Below are positions 11,400-22,101 of a stretch of DNA of 64,000 nt, in pieces. Position 1 is the first letter of the stretch; each line of letters starts with the position of its first letter. The notes under the pieces were generated by a model. It was not told the origin of the DNA, did not search any database, and saw only the letters and a list, made by a program, of their open reading frames with translations. The stretch is from Limnanthes douglasii subsp. nivea (lineage: Eukaryota > Streptophyta > Magnoliopsida > Brassicales > Limnanthaceae). The DNA lies in the NCBI GenBank assembly GCA_036936605.1, contig JAUPFV010000005.1, forward strand, positions 3,275,670 through 3,339,669, written 5' to 3'. Both the position numbers and the translations under genes were made by a program.

Positions 11400-13174
11400 G
11401 TCGCCGATGAGCAGCTTGAACAGTCTGCCTTGGTGGCACTATGAAAACAATTATTGGACGACATTGTTAAGTTGAACTCTAAGAAAGACACGATAATGGC
11501 TGCTAAGAGGCTCTAGTCGGAGGTCCGAAGGGAGCGGTCGTCGGAGGAAAGCAAAGTGAAAGGATAACCGTCACACTAATGATAAGCACGATAGAAACAA
11601 ACACCGAGGTCGTTACTCTTTGATGTTATGCGACAAGTAATGTAAGTATCACGATGACATCAGGTAAGATACGAAATATTGTATATCACTAATTCAAGAA
11701 ATCCAAGTGCTAATTGAAAATGTAAAATCGACCATGTTTGTTAAGAAGTATTCTGAGCATAATTCTAACGGGAAGAGGGTTGTTGTAACCCCGAGGCAAG
11801 AAAAAATCTTGTTGATTTCGCAGCATGTCGATTCATTCGATGTGTCTTCGGAATATTTGGATCCCCAGCGTGACCGAAGAGTTCTCGAGATGGTGGAAGT
11901 TCCCAAAGCTAAAAGAAAGGTTAGTGAGCGATGCGACAAATTCTTTGAGTCACCGTATATATACAGAAACCTATCGTTAGTGCTATGCTTTGACGATGAT
12001 GATATGAGAGAGGTTCCACCCCCCCGTGAGTATACTACGGTTAGATCGGACGATGGTGGGTTTTACGAGGGTAACTGCTGAAGTAGTTGGGGAGTTTGAA
12101 TGGATTTTGGAATTTGATCGTGGCCCGTTTAACAAGGAGGTTAGAGCATTGTTCATTATGGTAGACGTGCCAACGTAGTACAATTTAATATTTTGCAGGT
12201 CTTTGATAACAATAATTCATGTGATAACTTTAATAGTTCACCAGTATTTGAAGTACATAGTAAGGAATAATGGGGGAACTGTTCGAAGTTTATAACTATC
12301 TTATCTTTGAGGGTGAGGGAGAGGTTAATTCATTTTTTGTCATCAAAGTTAAGTATGTTTGCATGGTGTACCGAAGATGTTACAAGGTTACCTGAATAGA
12401 TCATTTACTATATGTTAGATATCTAATGCAACATGCGTTTAATTATTCAAATGAGGTATTTCTCTTATGAAAAATATAAGATAATCATGATCGACGTGGA
12501 TAAACTATTGAAAGTGGGTCATATCCGATAATCTCAGCACCTCATGTTGACAACCAACCTGGTCTTGGTAAAAAAGAAGAATGGTGATTTGAGGATGTGC
12601 ATGGATTTTACGGACTTGAATAGAGCTTGTCAAAAAGATCCGTTAACAATTCTTTGTATTGATTCATTGGTAGATTCTACGTTTAAAATTAATTTTTCTC
12701 ATTCATGGATGCCTGTGTGGATTACAATCAGATCAAGCTGGATCAGAGTAACCATGAATGCACGTCGTTCATTTATGGAGGGTCTTACGTTGTTACAAGG
12801 TTATAACGTCAGGTTGAAAAATTTCAGGACGACTTACCAGCGGTTGGTGAATAAACATTGTGAAGGTCGATAGGACCCAATTTTGAGCTATATCGATGAC
12901 ATACTAGTGAAAAGCGCTAAGGACGAGGATCACTTCTCGGACTTAGAAGATATATTTATTACCTTGAAGATGATAAACTTAAAGCTGAATCTGGAGAAAT
13001 ATACGATTGAAGTTCAGTCTGAGAAATGTTTGGGTTATATAATTAGTAAAAGAGGGATAAAAGTTGACACGATATAGTTGAATGCTTTGAATATCATGGA
13101 AACCCCTCGTTTCATCAAGAAGGTTCAAATACTGATTGGAAGATTTGCCACCCTTAACAGATTCATATATATGT
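11400..13174 (+). pseudogene. Old Ty3/gypsy gag-protease-RT remnant (gypsy-5), 5' part
   Basis: Plus-strand pieces resemble the Tat-like polyproteins elsewhere in the window. A gag/protease linker lies around 11707-12080. The strand after the protease active site, VGEFEW then FDRGPFNKEVRALF, is at about 12090-12160. The RT block is at 12545-12690 (LVLVKKKNGDLRMCMDFTDL) and the catalytic YIDDILVKS at 12886-12912, continuing to NRFIYM at about 13170. There it stops abruptly at the LTR of Tat-1 and resumes at 22102 with SSDKCAP. Stops, frameshifts and missing protease residues make it non-functional. It is the only gypsy copy here on the plus strand. Confidence 0.85.
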
Positions 13175-13531
13175 TGATAAGGTTTTGATTTGCTTAGGTA
13201 AATTGCTAGAGAGAAATATTAGAGAGAGAACGTGCTTTAGAGTTTTTTAGAGAGAGAAAACACAAGTACGAAATGAGTTTCAAGTAAAAAGTGTTCAACC
13301 CCTTTCTTAGACCTGTCTGGTTCTTTATATAGAGGAGCTAAGACTTAGTTGAATAACTCAATCTGTTACAAAAACGGATTAATTGTTATTTAGTCCTTAC
13401 AAATTATGTAAAGTCACAATAGCTTCCTAAAACTTACATCGTTCGAAAATTAAACACAAAACTTACACTAATTACAATCAAGTCCCTAAATTTACATTGT
13501 TTATAAATTACATCCTAAAAACTCATTTCCA
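13175..13531 (-). repeat. Tat-1 3' LTR (357 bp)
   Basis: The plus strand reads TGATAAGGTTTTGATTT at its start and ends AACTCATTTCCA. It aligns throughout with 21746-22101. The C-rich GCCCCCTAG at about 13540-13548 is the polypurine tract on the minus strand. Confidence 0.9.
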
Positions 13532-14094
13532 TATGAGAAGCCCCCTAGTTCTCATGTCAGTAAATGAATGAGAACTAAAAAGTCTTCAAAGTCGTTTACC
13601 TTCTAATCATCAACCTGTCATAAATCAAAACAAGGAAACTATCCGAGGCCAATGTCTTCGAATAACAGATCTATTATTATAAAAATAAGTATTCGAAGCC
13701 ATTAACTTGAATTAAAATTTGAAGCGTATATATGATATCAAAATTATAACAGATCTATTATTATAAAAATAAGTATTCGAGGCCAATGTCTTCGAATAAC
13801 AGATCTTAAAACCAAATCAATCTTAATGATATATTCGAGGCCATAGTCAAATAACATTTGAATAATAACCAAAATATTCAATATAATTACTTCGAATAAT
13901 TTTCAAACAAAAATTTCCTTTAACATATTGCTTAGGTGTTCCCCCTTCGAATGTAACGGTTATATGTATAACGGTTACATTCAATCGGTGAAGTAAATCT
14001 GACAAATGTCAAACATCTAACCTACCCAACGATCCGTATTCCAACCTATCATAAAATGGGTCTGTCCATCTTCACACTTCTTCACCTACTTTTG

Positions 14095-14102
14095 TATAAA
14101 TA
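14095..14102 (+). promoter_or_regulatory. TATA-like box of the Tat-1 antisense gene
   Basis: TATAAATA lies 173 bp before the ATG at 14268. The Tat-2 copy has the same octamer at the equivalent place (44399-44406). It is followed in both by AGAGA-rich leader sequence. The direction is opposite to gag-pol. Confidence 0.6.
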
Positions 14103-14974
14103 CCATTCATTTATCATTTCAATTCTTTGTAGACACAACCATTCTAGAGAGAAGTCAGAGCTTTTTTGCTACCTTCAACTGTTCCTTCCATATTCCCAGA
14201 ATTCTCACTGCCAAACTCAAATTATCCGATCAATCTTCATCTTCTCCGATCAATCCATTCCTGGTTTATGAGAAATAAACCGATAACCAAAAAGTTGAAG
14301 GCCATTTTACCCAAAACAGCGGAATCTTCTAATACTGATAGCAATCTGATGTTCGGTTCTGACGACTACTTTTGCATAACACAAAGAGCCGAAAAGTATC
14401 AGAGATTAGGGTTAATTTTTGGTGGCCCAATTGGAACTACGACTGAGACATTTCACTACGGTAACTTCGATCCTACCAAAGTTCCAAAACTTTCTCCTAC
14501 TCCGAATATCAAAGAAAAATCATCAACTAAAATTTCTGGCCCTAAAACCCCTCGAACATCTTCTACTCAAAGCAAAGTTTCCACTCTGAAATTGAAAACA
14601 AATAACCATTCTTCACAAAAACCTTCTTCGTCCAAGCCTAAAAAGACCTTCATCGCTATGGGAGATGAATCAACAATAATTCGAACTTTATCTCCTTCGA
14701 AAAACACCACCACCGATCCTCCTCAAAGAGAAATTTCAGAAGAAGCAATTCGGCCTGTAATTCCTCTGTCAGAAGCAAAAATTCATTCTTCTCAAGATCC
14801 TTAAGAAGGTACCTCGAAAGCCAATGAAGTTGATTCAGAGGCTAATAAATCTGATGCTGAAGCTGAATCTCAAGAGAAAGCTGATGTCTGTTCTGTTTTC
14901 GAGGAGGAAAGGGCGAAGATTGGGAGGAATCTAAGAAACCTCGAGAGCAAATATATTATCTCCTTGAAAAAGGT

Positions 14975-14977
<3 letters not shown>

Positions 14978-15015
<38 letters not shown>
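14978..15015. repeat. (AT)n microsatellite
   Basis: A 38-bp uninterrupted AT run lies inside exon 1 of the Tat-1 antisense gene, in a linker that is absent from the Tat-2 copy. Confidence 0.95.
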
Positions 15016-15018
<3 letters not shown>

Positions 15019-15512
15019 CAATAAAACCAAGCCTCTTTTCTAAAAAACCAATGGGGAATGGGAGATTACATCACCCTTCGACTACCAAAAGAAGGAGAAA
15101 CTCCCATTGACTTCAAGGATGACGAGTTGGTGGTTTATCCAGAAATCATCAACTGGGTTTTAGATTTCCACTAGATCCAATGATCGTATAGTACTTCGAA
15201 ACTCTCAGTTTGTGCCCTACCCAGGTAACTTCAAATCAATGGTTTATCTTAATGTCAGTGATCATGGCATCTCGCCTCTCCAAAATACCGATCAGCATCA
15301 AGGACTTCATTTCACTTACTTAGCTCTCAAAGATCCGAAGCTCCCATTCTATTATCTTACACTGATGGATGATCTTAAAATCATCGACGATCTTTTGGAA
15401 GCTGACAAGTTCTGGAAACAAAGGTTTGTTTTCATCTCTGGAGCTTGGGAGAATGGCAAACCAATTTCCGAAGGCAATCCTTCGAAGTTAACTATGGTCT
15501 GGAGAAGCAATC

Positions 15513-15612
15513 GTAAGTTCTCCTTAAAATTTTCTTTCTTCCTTAATTTTAATTTTTTTAATACATTTTTCCTTTTCTTTACTTAACACTTTATTCTGTT
15601 TGCTTATACCAG
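15513..15612 (+). other. Intron of the Tat-1 antisense gene
   Basis: The donor GTAAGTTC and acceptor TTATACCAG bound a T-rich 100-bp intron. Joining the exons keeps the frame (about NQTSNRYSTRREAAKV). It occupies the same position as the intron at 45540-45618 in Tat-2. Confidence 0.75.
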
Positions 15613-17190
15613 AAACTTCGAATCGCTATTCCACTCGTCGAGAAGCAGCTAAGGTGATATTCTAAAAATTGGCTGCATGGGCTGAAAAAGAGTGGAAAAA
15701 CGCCTTCCATACCGTTTTTCAGCCCATTAACTTCCTTCAATGCCATATGTTTCCGATCACAGAAGGTGGGCTACCTCCCAAAGATTTATCGTCTAACCCA
15801 GATCCGAAACTCGTATGCCAACGAATTCCACAAGCTAATTGTAAAGTCCCCCTCCCAATCCGAAACAGATCAGACAGCCATCTGCCTAAAAAGAAAAAGG
15901 AAAAAATCATCAAAGAGAAGAAAGGAAAAAAGGTAGTTAGCATATCTGGTGCTAACCCTTCCACACCCTCAAAACCGAAGTGTAATAAACGCAAAGCTGC
16001 TGAACAAACTCTTTCACCCATCGAAGAGGGAAAAAATCAAGAGAAGTCATCGAAAAAGAAGAAAAAAATCTTCTGATTCCCTCGGAAAGAAGAAGAAACA
16101 AAGAAAAATCACTTCATACAAATTAATCGATGAGCCTGAAGACAGTGTTGTTGAAACCAAGCAACAACAACACTCCCTAAATCCTCCAACCGAAGATCAT
16201 TCCTCGCAAGAACATCCTGTGATTGTCATTGATGATTTTTATCCTACTGTTTACCATCGTCCCACAATCTTCGACCCAGATATGTTCATTGATTTTGAAA
16301 ACACAGAAGCACTTGCTGGCGAAGAGGATCCTACCCTTCAAGTCATTCAGAATCACATGCTTGATTTTGCAAGCCCTACTCGAGAGAAAGAAATTCCAAG
16401 ATCGCCTCGCACCTTCGAACCTATTACATCTCTGGATATGATTGATAAACCAAGTACCTCAGAATACCGCAGCCCCCCTCCAAATCCTACAATAGTTATC
16501 GCTCTTCAATCACATTCCGGTCTTGATGCTGCTGCAAAAGCTCTTGCTTCCCAAATTGAAGCCTCTTAAGACCATCTCAAGCAGCTGGCTAAGGATATGG
16601 TTTACTATAAGGAAGCTTATGAGGCTGAAAAGAAATTCAGAGAGACCTTGCATAACAAAGTATCTGAGGAGTTTTATGCCTATGAGATAGCTAGATCCGA
16701 GCTGATAAAAGGCGCTCTTTGTGTAAAGGATCATCTTCGGATCCAGCATATTGTCGACACACAATTGCTGACAAAGTCTCACGAAGACAAAATAAAGAAG
16801 CTCAAAACCGAACACATCGCTGAATTGAACATTGAAAAATCCAACTCTTCCACCCTTTAAAATTCTCTAACTCTTTCTGAAGCAAAAAATAAAGAGTTGT
16901 CCCATGAGATAGAGAAATTGAAGAAGAATTTTGAAACAGAAAAAACTGCTGCTGTAACCACTGTCGAAGCTGAATTCTCAAAGAATATGCAGACATCTAT
17001 TCAGGTCGGAAAAGAAGATGCAACTATCCTTATCCTTCGAGAACTCCATGCTGCCTATCCAAAAAGCAACTTCATATTTTTTTGGAACGACATCCACGAA
17101 GAAAAATGTCCAAGTGAGGCATTCGAAGATGTTCCTAGCTCATCATCTTCAGAGGACGAATCGTCCGAAGAAGAAGAATCTTCTGACTAG

Positions 17191-17734
17191 CTACTCTTTT
17201 AGTTTAGGTTTTTTTTGTCCTTGTCTAATCAGAATATCTCTTTTTGTATTGTAACAACTCGATCTGAATGATAAAGTGTTCTTCCTTTTTACGTCGTTGT
17301 TCTCTATATTATTCGATGCTAAATACCAAATAAATGCAAATTTTTAATAAAAAATAACAAGTATTGTCTTCTTCGAAAAGATTTGAATGTGTTGTTATGC
17401 TTGATTAGCTCATCAAAATTCTCAATGAGTTTTAAAACATTCACTTCAAAATTCCAAATGTAAAATGGTTGTAAAACATGGTTATTTCTTCGAAAAGTGT
17501 TATAAAAACTTCGGAATATACTTCCCCTTAACTAATCTCAAAGATGATTAATCTCTGATGATTTGTTAAGATAGTATCCAAATAAACGTAAAATAACCAT
17601 GGGCCAAAAAACGAACTTTATTGATAAAGTTGAATATGTACAAGTACATGACGCCTCATTAAAACCTTCCTGGGCCAACAGGATATGAAATAATGCGCCA
17701 TTAAAAACAAGCATTCCAAAGTATAAACATATGT
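17191..17734. other. Convergent non-coding spacer in Tat-1
   Basis: This separates the end of the plus-strand antisense gene from the end of minus-strand pol. It is AT-rich with no gene. It is the counterpart of 47037-47634 in Tat-2 but lacks the 34-bp tandem array found there. Confidence 0.7.
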
Positions 17735-18909
17735 CTATTCCCAATAAAGCTTCAAATGTTGAATATTACATGAGTGTTGTAGCATTCTTCCCTCGAAATC
17801 ACAAAGACGATAAGACTCAGGCTTAACTCTTTCGACAATTGTATAAGGCCCTTCCCAATTCGAAGCCATTTTGCCGAAGCTCTTATTCTTTGTGTGTAGA
17901 AAAACTTTTCGCAACACTTTATCGCCTTATTTAAATTCTTTTATTTTTAACTTCGAATCATATCTACTTCTCATGAGAGTTTGATAATGTATGGTATTCA
18001 AATAAGCTCGAACCCTTTTCTCCTCGATCAAATCCACATTTTCCCTTCGAATTTCATCATTAAATCTTTCAGAATATTGAGATATTCTAAATGATGACAT
18101 CGTAGATTCAATAGGCCTAGCCGCATCCATACCGTATGCCAAAGCACAAGGAGTTTCTTTGGTAGCCTCCCTTGGAGTTGTTCGATAAGCCCAAAGCACC
18201 TCCTGTAAATAATTTGGCCATTTTCCTGCTGCCCCCGATAGATTCTTCTCCAAGCCATCTAAGATTGTTCTATTTGTCACTTCCACTTGTCCATTAGCTT
18301 GAGGATGAAAGGGCGTCAAAATATATTGTTGAATCCCTTTAGAATTACATAATGCAGCCATTTCCCTATTGTTAAATTGAGGGCCATTATCTGTTCTAAT
18401 TCTCCGAGGAACCCTAAAACGACAACAAATATTATTCACAATAAATTTAATAACATCCTTTGCCTTTGTACCTGATAGTGGTTCTGCTTCTGCCCATTTC
18501 ATAAAATAATCCAGAGCCACAATTATCATTTGCCTTCCCCCATAGGCCATAGGCAAAGGTCCTACCAGATCAAGTCCCCATCTATCAAACGGTATCGCCT
18601 CAGATATATACATAAGCGGCACTGTTGGTCTATGAATAACATTAGCAAATCTTTGACAAATATCACAATCTCGGACTAAATTGTTAGTGTTGTTCATGAT
18701 TGTAGGCCAGTAAAACCCTGCAAGTAAAACTTTACGAGATAAAGCTTTAAAGCCACAATGAGTTGACCCTTCTCGATCATGCAACTCTGATAATACTTCT
18801 TGTGATTCTTGCTTAAGCATCGTAGCAACGGTTTGCTTAATGCCTTTTTATACAAAATTCCATCCAAAAATATATATCCAAATGCTTTACCCTTTAACTT
18901 TTTAGCCAA
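17735..18909 (-). pseudogene. Tat-1 integrase
   Basis: The minus strand encodes most of a gypsy integrase. The HHCC zinc-binding end has HCGFKALSRK and CDICQRF. The catalytic core has D in LDLVGPLPM, D in RIRTDNGPQF and E in ANGQVEVTNR. The C-terminal part has KMASNWEGPYTIVERVKP and LQH/LKLYWE before the stop. Frame breaks occur near 18700-18820, and a stop lies between 17927 and 17917. The catalytic triad is present, but the chain is not continuous with RT upstream. Confidence 0.85.
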
Positions 18910-19115
18910 TTGAGAATCATCTGGCAGTAATCCTAAGGTAAAACAATTAAGAATATCCGATCGCCAATAACGTCGACTTTCATTAGTGGCAAAAAATTCC
19001 TCTATAATTTCACATTGGCCAGGTTGAGCAATAGTTGAAGGATTCGCCTGTAGAAAAATCCAAGGATATTCTTCCTTGTAAGCAACATTGCTAAAGAATC
19101 AGTCACCATGTTACT

Positions 19116-19532
19116 TCATCGCCCGATATATTCCACAACCACATTGTCGAACAGAAACATTAAATTTCGAAGCTCCCGAAGATATAAAATCAAACGATCT
19201 TTCCTTGCTTTGGAAAACCCAGACACTTGATTTGCCAATAATTGAGAATCCGTTTCAAGACGTACTGACGTCGCTCCACAAATCTTTGCTAATCTCAAAC
19301 CTGCTAAAGCAGCTTCGTATTCAGCTTCATTGTTTGAAGCATGAAAACCAAATTTAATTGATTGGACCACTGTTTCCCCCATCGGAGCTAACAATTGAAC
19401 TTCGGCACTCCACCCTGAAAAACTGGACCCTCCATCTGTTCGAACAACCCACCTCGAATCAGCAGGAAAAACTTTTGAGCTTTCTTCCTTATCCAATCTA
19501 TTTGAGTGGAACTCAACCAAAAAATCAGCCAA
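19116..19532 (-). pseudogene. Tat-1 second RNase H domain
   Basis: This 138-residue segment carries an RNase H fold pattern with D in TDGGSS, E in NNEAEYEAAL and D in LETDSQL. It lies between RT and integrase. Tat-lineage gypsy elements are known for this extra, archaeal-type RNase H. It follows RT directly because the usual first RNase H has been deleted here (compare 49309-50391 in Tat-2). It ends at VVEYIGR where the frame breaks. Confidence 0.8.
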
Positions 19533-19560
19533 TGTCTGTGCCTTGATTGTTGTTTGAGGC

Positions 19561-20334
19561 TTAAATAAAACCCAAAAAATTCCCTGATCGAACTCTGAAG
19601 GTATATTTCTCCGGATTTAGCTTCAACATGATTGCCCTTAGATTCAAAAAATCTTTTTCTAGATCATCAAGATGCACTACATCCCTTGAATGATTTACTA
19701 ATATATCGTCTATATATACCTCCATATTTCTTCCGATCTGCGTAGCAAAAGCTTTATTTATTAATCTCTGATAAGTGGCTCCAGCATTCTTCAATCCAAA
19801 TGGCATCACCCTATAATAATGGAGGCCTCTATCAGTTATAAAATTCGTGCATTCTTGATCCTTCGGATCCATCTGGATCTGATTATACCCTGCGAAAGCA
19901 TCCATAAAATTCAAAATTTTATTGCCTGAAGTAGAATCAATCAACTAGTCAATTCGAGGAACTGGAAACAGATCTTTAGGACAAGCTCTATTTAAGTTTG
20001 TAAAATCTACACACATCCTCTGTTTCCCATTCTTCTTTTTAACCACTACCGGATTCGCAGTCCACAAAGGATATTGAGATTCCGTTATGTGTCCGACTTT
20101 AGATAATCGATCCACTTCTGCAACAATTGCTTCCGCTTTCTCTGATGAAAATGCTCTTCTTTTTTGAATTATTGGCTTAACTATCAGATCTATGGCCAAG
20201 CTATATCGAATTACTTCGATGGGTACTCCTGTTACATCTTCTATCTTCCAAGCGAAGACGTCCAAATTATGAGACAAAAAATTAAGCAATTGTTGATGTA
20301 GATTAGGGGTCAATAGAGTTCCGATCCGAAGCAC
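19561..20334 (-). pseudogene. Tat-1 reverse transcriptase
   Basis: Two adjacent segments, broken by one stop near 19945, cover RT. They include VVKKKNGKQRMCVDFTNLNR, FMDAFAGYNQIQMDPKD, VMPFGLKNAGATYQRL and EVYIDDILVNHS, with the catalytic Asp pair present. The protein stops at SGNFLGFI and joins the linker before the second RNase H. The RT connection and the first RNase H (roughly 250 residues in Tat-2) are missing. Confidence 0.85.
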
Positions 20335-20537
20335 TTTTCCTTCTGAAAAAGTAAACTCCTATATTTCTTCACTCACTGTTAAAAGACCCCGGAGTTTCCT
20401 CGGATCGTCAACCTTTTCTTCCCACTCCAAGGGAACCCCTTCTAACTACTATTCTCGCATCAAATCTCCACTACTGGATCCTCGGATCCTAAGCGCAGTG
20501 GCATATCATTCCCTGGAAACCTTTTGATCACCTCGAA

Positions 20538-21110
20538 CTACTCCAACTCTATCTCCAACCACATACTTAAAACACTAATGAACTGTTGATACAACCCATA
20601 CATTATTGAAAGCCTTGACCTTCCAAAAATAGCATTATAACTTGTGGGACAGTCCACCACCACAAAAATCACTTGAACCTTCTTCTTGAACGGTCCTTTC
20701 CCCAAACTAACTTCTCCCTCGAATTCTCCAATAACACGAGACGTTACACCCGTGAATCCAATAATTATACTGTCTGATTGAGTAATCCGAGGAGGGTTGG
20801 TCATCTTATCATAGGTGGACTTAAAAAGAACATTGGCAGAACTGCCAGTGTCAATCAACTCACGTCGAATTTCGATGCCAGCCACCTCAGCTCCGATTAC
20901 CACTGCATCTTCATGTGGCCCTGCAGTTCCTCTCAAATCATCTTCATCAAATAGAATGAAAGGAATGTCTTTCTTCCCACACAAATGCGTTGACATTCTC
21001 CATTTAATTTGAGTTGTCAAGTTGACAACATACTTTTTCCTTGAGCTGTCTGAATTTCGAGTCATCGAATCGCCCCAAAAAATTGCTAATGATTCGAAAA
21101 AGTTGCACAA
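20538..21110 (-). pseudogene. Tat-1 aspartic protease
   Basis: A 190-residue segment includes the retropepsin motif LIDTGSSANVLF and the downstream IGEFEGEVSLGKGPFKKK and CPTSYNAIFGRSRL blocks. It is upstream of RT on the minus strand. Further stops separate it from gag and from RT. Confidence 0.85.
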
Positions 21111-21662
21111 TTCCCGAACACGTCCCTATTTTATAGAAACAACCTCAACATGATCCTCGACTGCCATCAGAAGCAACCTGTTCGGATCTTTCTCAACATA
21201 TTCATTACAAGAATCAAATGACTCAACCCGTGAATCCATAATCATCAAGTTCTCAGCTGGCTGCGCAGCCTTCGAAGTTAATGCACCGTTATTCTTCGAT
21301 GCACTTCCTGTGACTTCACATAAGTCAAGAGCTTCCCATTCTCAATCAAATATTAGATTTCTTTTTTTAAAGCAATACAATAATTTGTATCATGCCCAAT
21401 GTCATCATGATACCTACAAAATTTATTATTCCTTTCTTCTTTTGGTCTGCTGATAGGAGTTGCTTTCTTACAGTTCACAGAATTCTTAATTTTATCCCAA
21501 ATAACCGAAACACTCTCTGTTAAATCAGCATAGTACTATAGCCTAACCCAAGTATTCGGCCTAGGTCTGTTGTAATTGTTGGATGGAGTGTGATTCAAAT
21601 ATCCACCATCTCTCACTGTTTCTAAAGCCGATTAAAGCGTAGGATTATTATTTTCGGGATTC
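21111..21662 (-). pseudogene. Tat-1 gag with capsid deleted
   Basis: The minus strand reads MNPENNNPTL at the start (about 21662), then jumps within about 50 residues to the segment before the zinc-knuckle-like FCRYHDDIGHDTNYC (about 21430-21385). The Tat-2 gag has about 400 residues between the homologous positions. The capsid region (KWFNKIP and neighbours) is gone, so this copy could not form particles itself. Confidence 0.7.
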
Positions 21663-21723
21663 ATCTTATGAATTTGAGTTAAAAAATATCACCAAACGAA
21701 TAAGCTATTTATTTTTCTGTTCA

Positions 21724-21742
21724 GTCCCCAACGGAGTCGCCA
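21724..21742 (-). other. Tat-1 primer-binding site
   Basis: On the minus strand TGGCGACTCCGTTGGGGAC begins 3 nt inside the 5' LTR. It ends with the complement of CCA. It matches what I recall of the 3' end of plant tRNA-Arg(ACG) with a few differences. Tat-2 and Tat-3 have different sites at the same place. Confidence 0.7.
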
Positions 21743-21745
21743 ATT

Positions 21746-22101
21746 TGATAAGGTTTTGATTTAATTAGGTAAATTGCTAGAGTGAAATATTAGAGAGAGA
21801 AAGTGCTTTAGAGTTTTTAGAGAGAGAAAACACAAGTACAAAATGAGTTTCAAGTAAAAAGTGTTCAACCCCTTTATTAGATATGTCTGGTCCTTTATAT
21901 AGAGGAGCCAAGACTTAGTTGACTAACTGAATCTATTACAAAAACGGTTTAATTGCTATTTAGTCCTTACAAATTCTGTAAAGTCACAATAGCTTCCTAA
22001 AACTTACATCATTCAGAAATTAAAGACAAAACTTACACTAATTACATTCAAGTGCCTAAATTTACATTGTTTATAAATTACATCCTAAAAACTCATTTCC
22101 A
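21746..22101 (-). repeat. Tat-1 5' LTR (356 bp)
   Basis: TGATAAGG to CATTTCCA on the plus strand, paired with 13175-13531. About 22 substitutions and one single-base indel separate the pair. Confidence 0.9.

Larger units (their letters stand above)
14268..17190 (+). pseudogene. Antisense gene of Tat-1 (aORF), intron-containing, broken
   Basis: The gene starts at 14268 (MRNKPITKK), homologous to the starts at 44599 and 43384. Blocks in order: an N-terminal FGSDDYFCITQRAEKY motif; a conserved domain with YYLTLMDDLKIIDDLLEADK and FVFISGAWENGKPIS (about 15344-15480); a GT-AG intron at 15513-15612; a second conserved block (AAWAEKEW); Lys-rich stretches near 15890-16110; a coiled coil at about 16570-17060; a shared ILRELHAAYPK motif; and an acidic Ser/Glu tail ending in TAG. 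Lesions are stops at 14802, 15663, 16567 and 16858, a frame change in the A-rich tract near 16065, and an (AT)n tract at 14978-15015. The conserved domain resembles Pfam Transposase_28, 'putative gypsy type transposon' (recalled). The function of such antisense genes is unknown. Confidence 0.75.
13175..22101 (-). mobile_element. Tat-like Ty3/gypsy element Tat-1, nested in gypsy-5
   Basis: A pair of LTRs, 13175-13531 and 21746-22101, encloses 8.2 kb. Gag-pol runs on the minus strand from 21660 to 17735 and an antisense gene runs on the plus strand at 14268-17190. The LTRs differ at about 22 positions plus one indel by hand alignment (about 6%), so insertion was not recent. Both flanks are pieces of the same older plus-strand gypsy, proving nesting. 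The expected 5-bp target duplication is poor (TATGT at 13170-13174, TATCC at 22102-22106). Large internal deletions in gag and RNase H make it non-autonomous. Confidence 0.92.
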
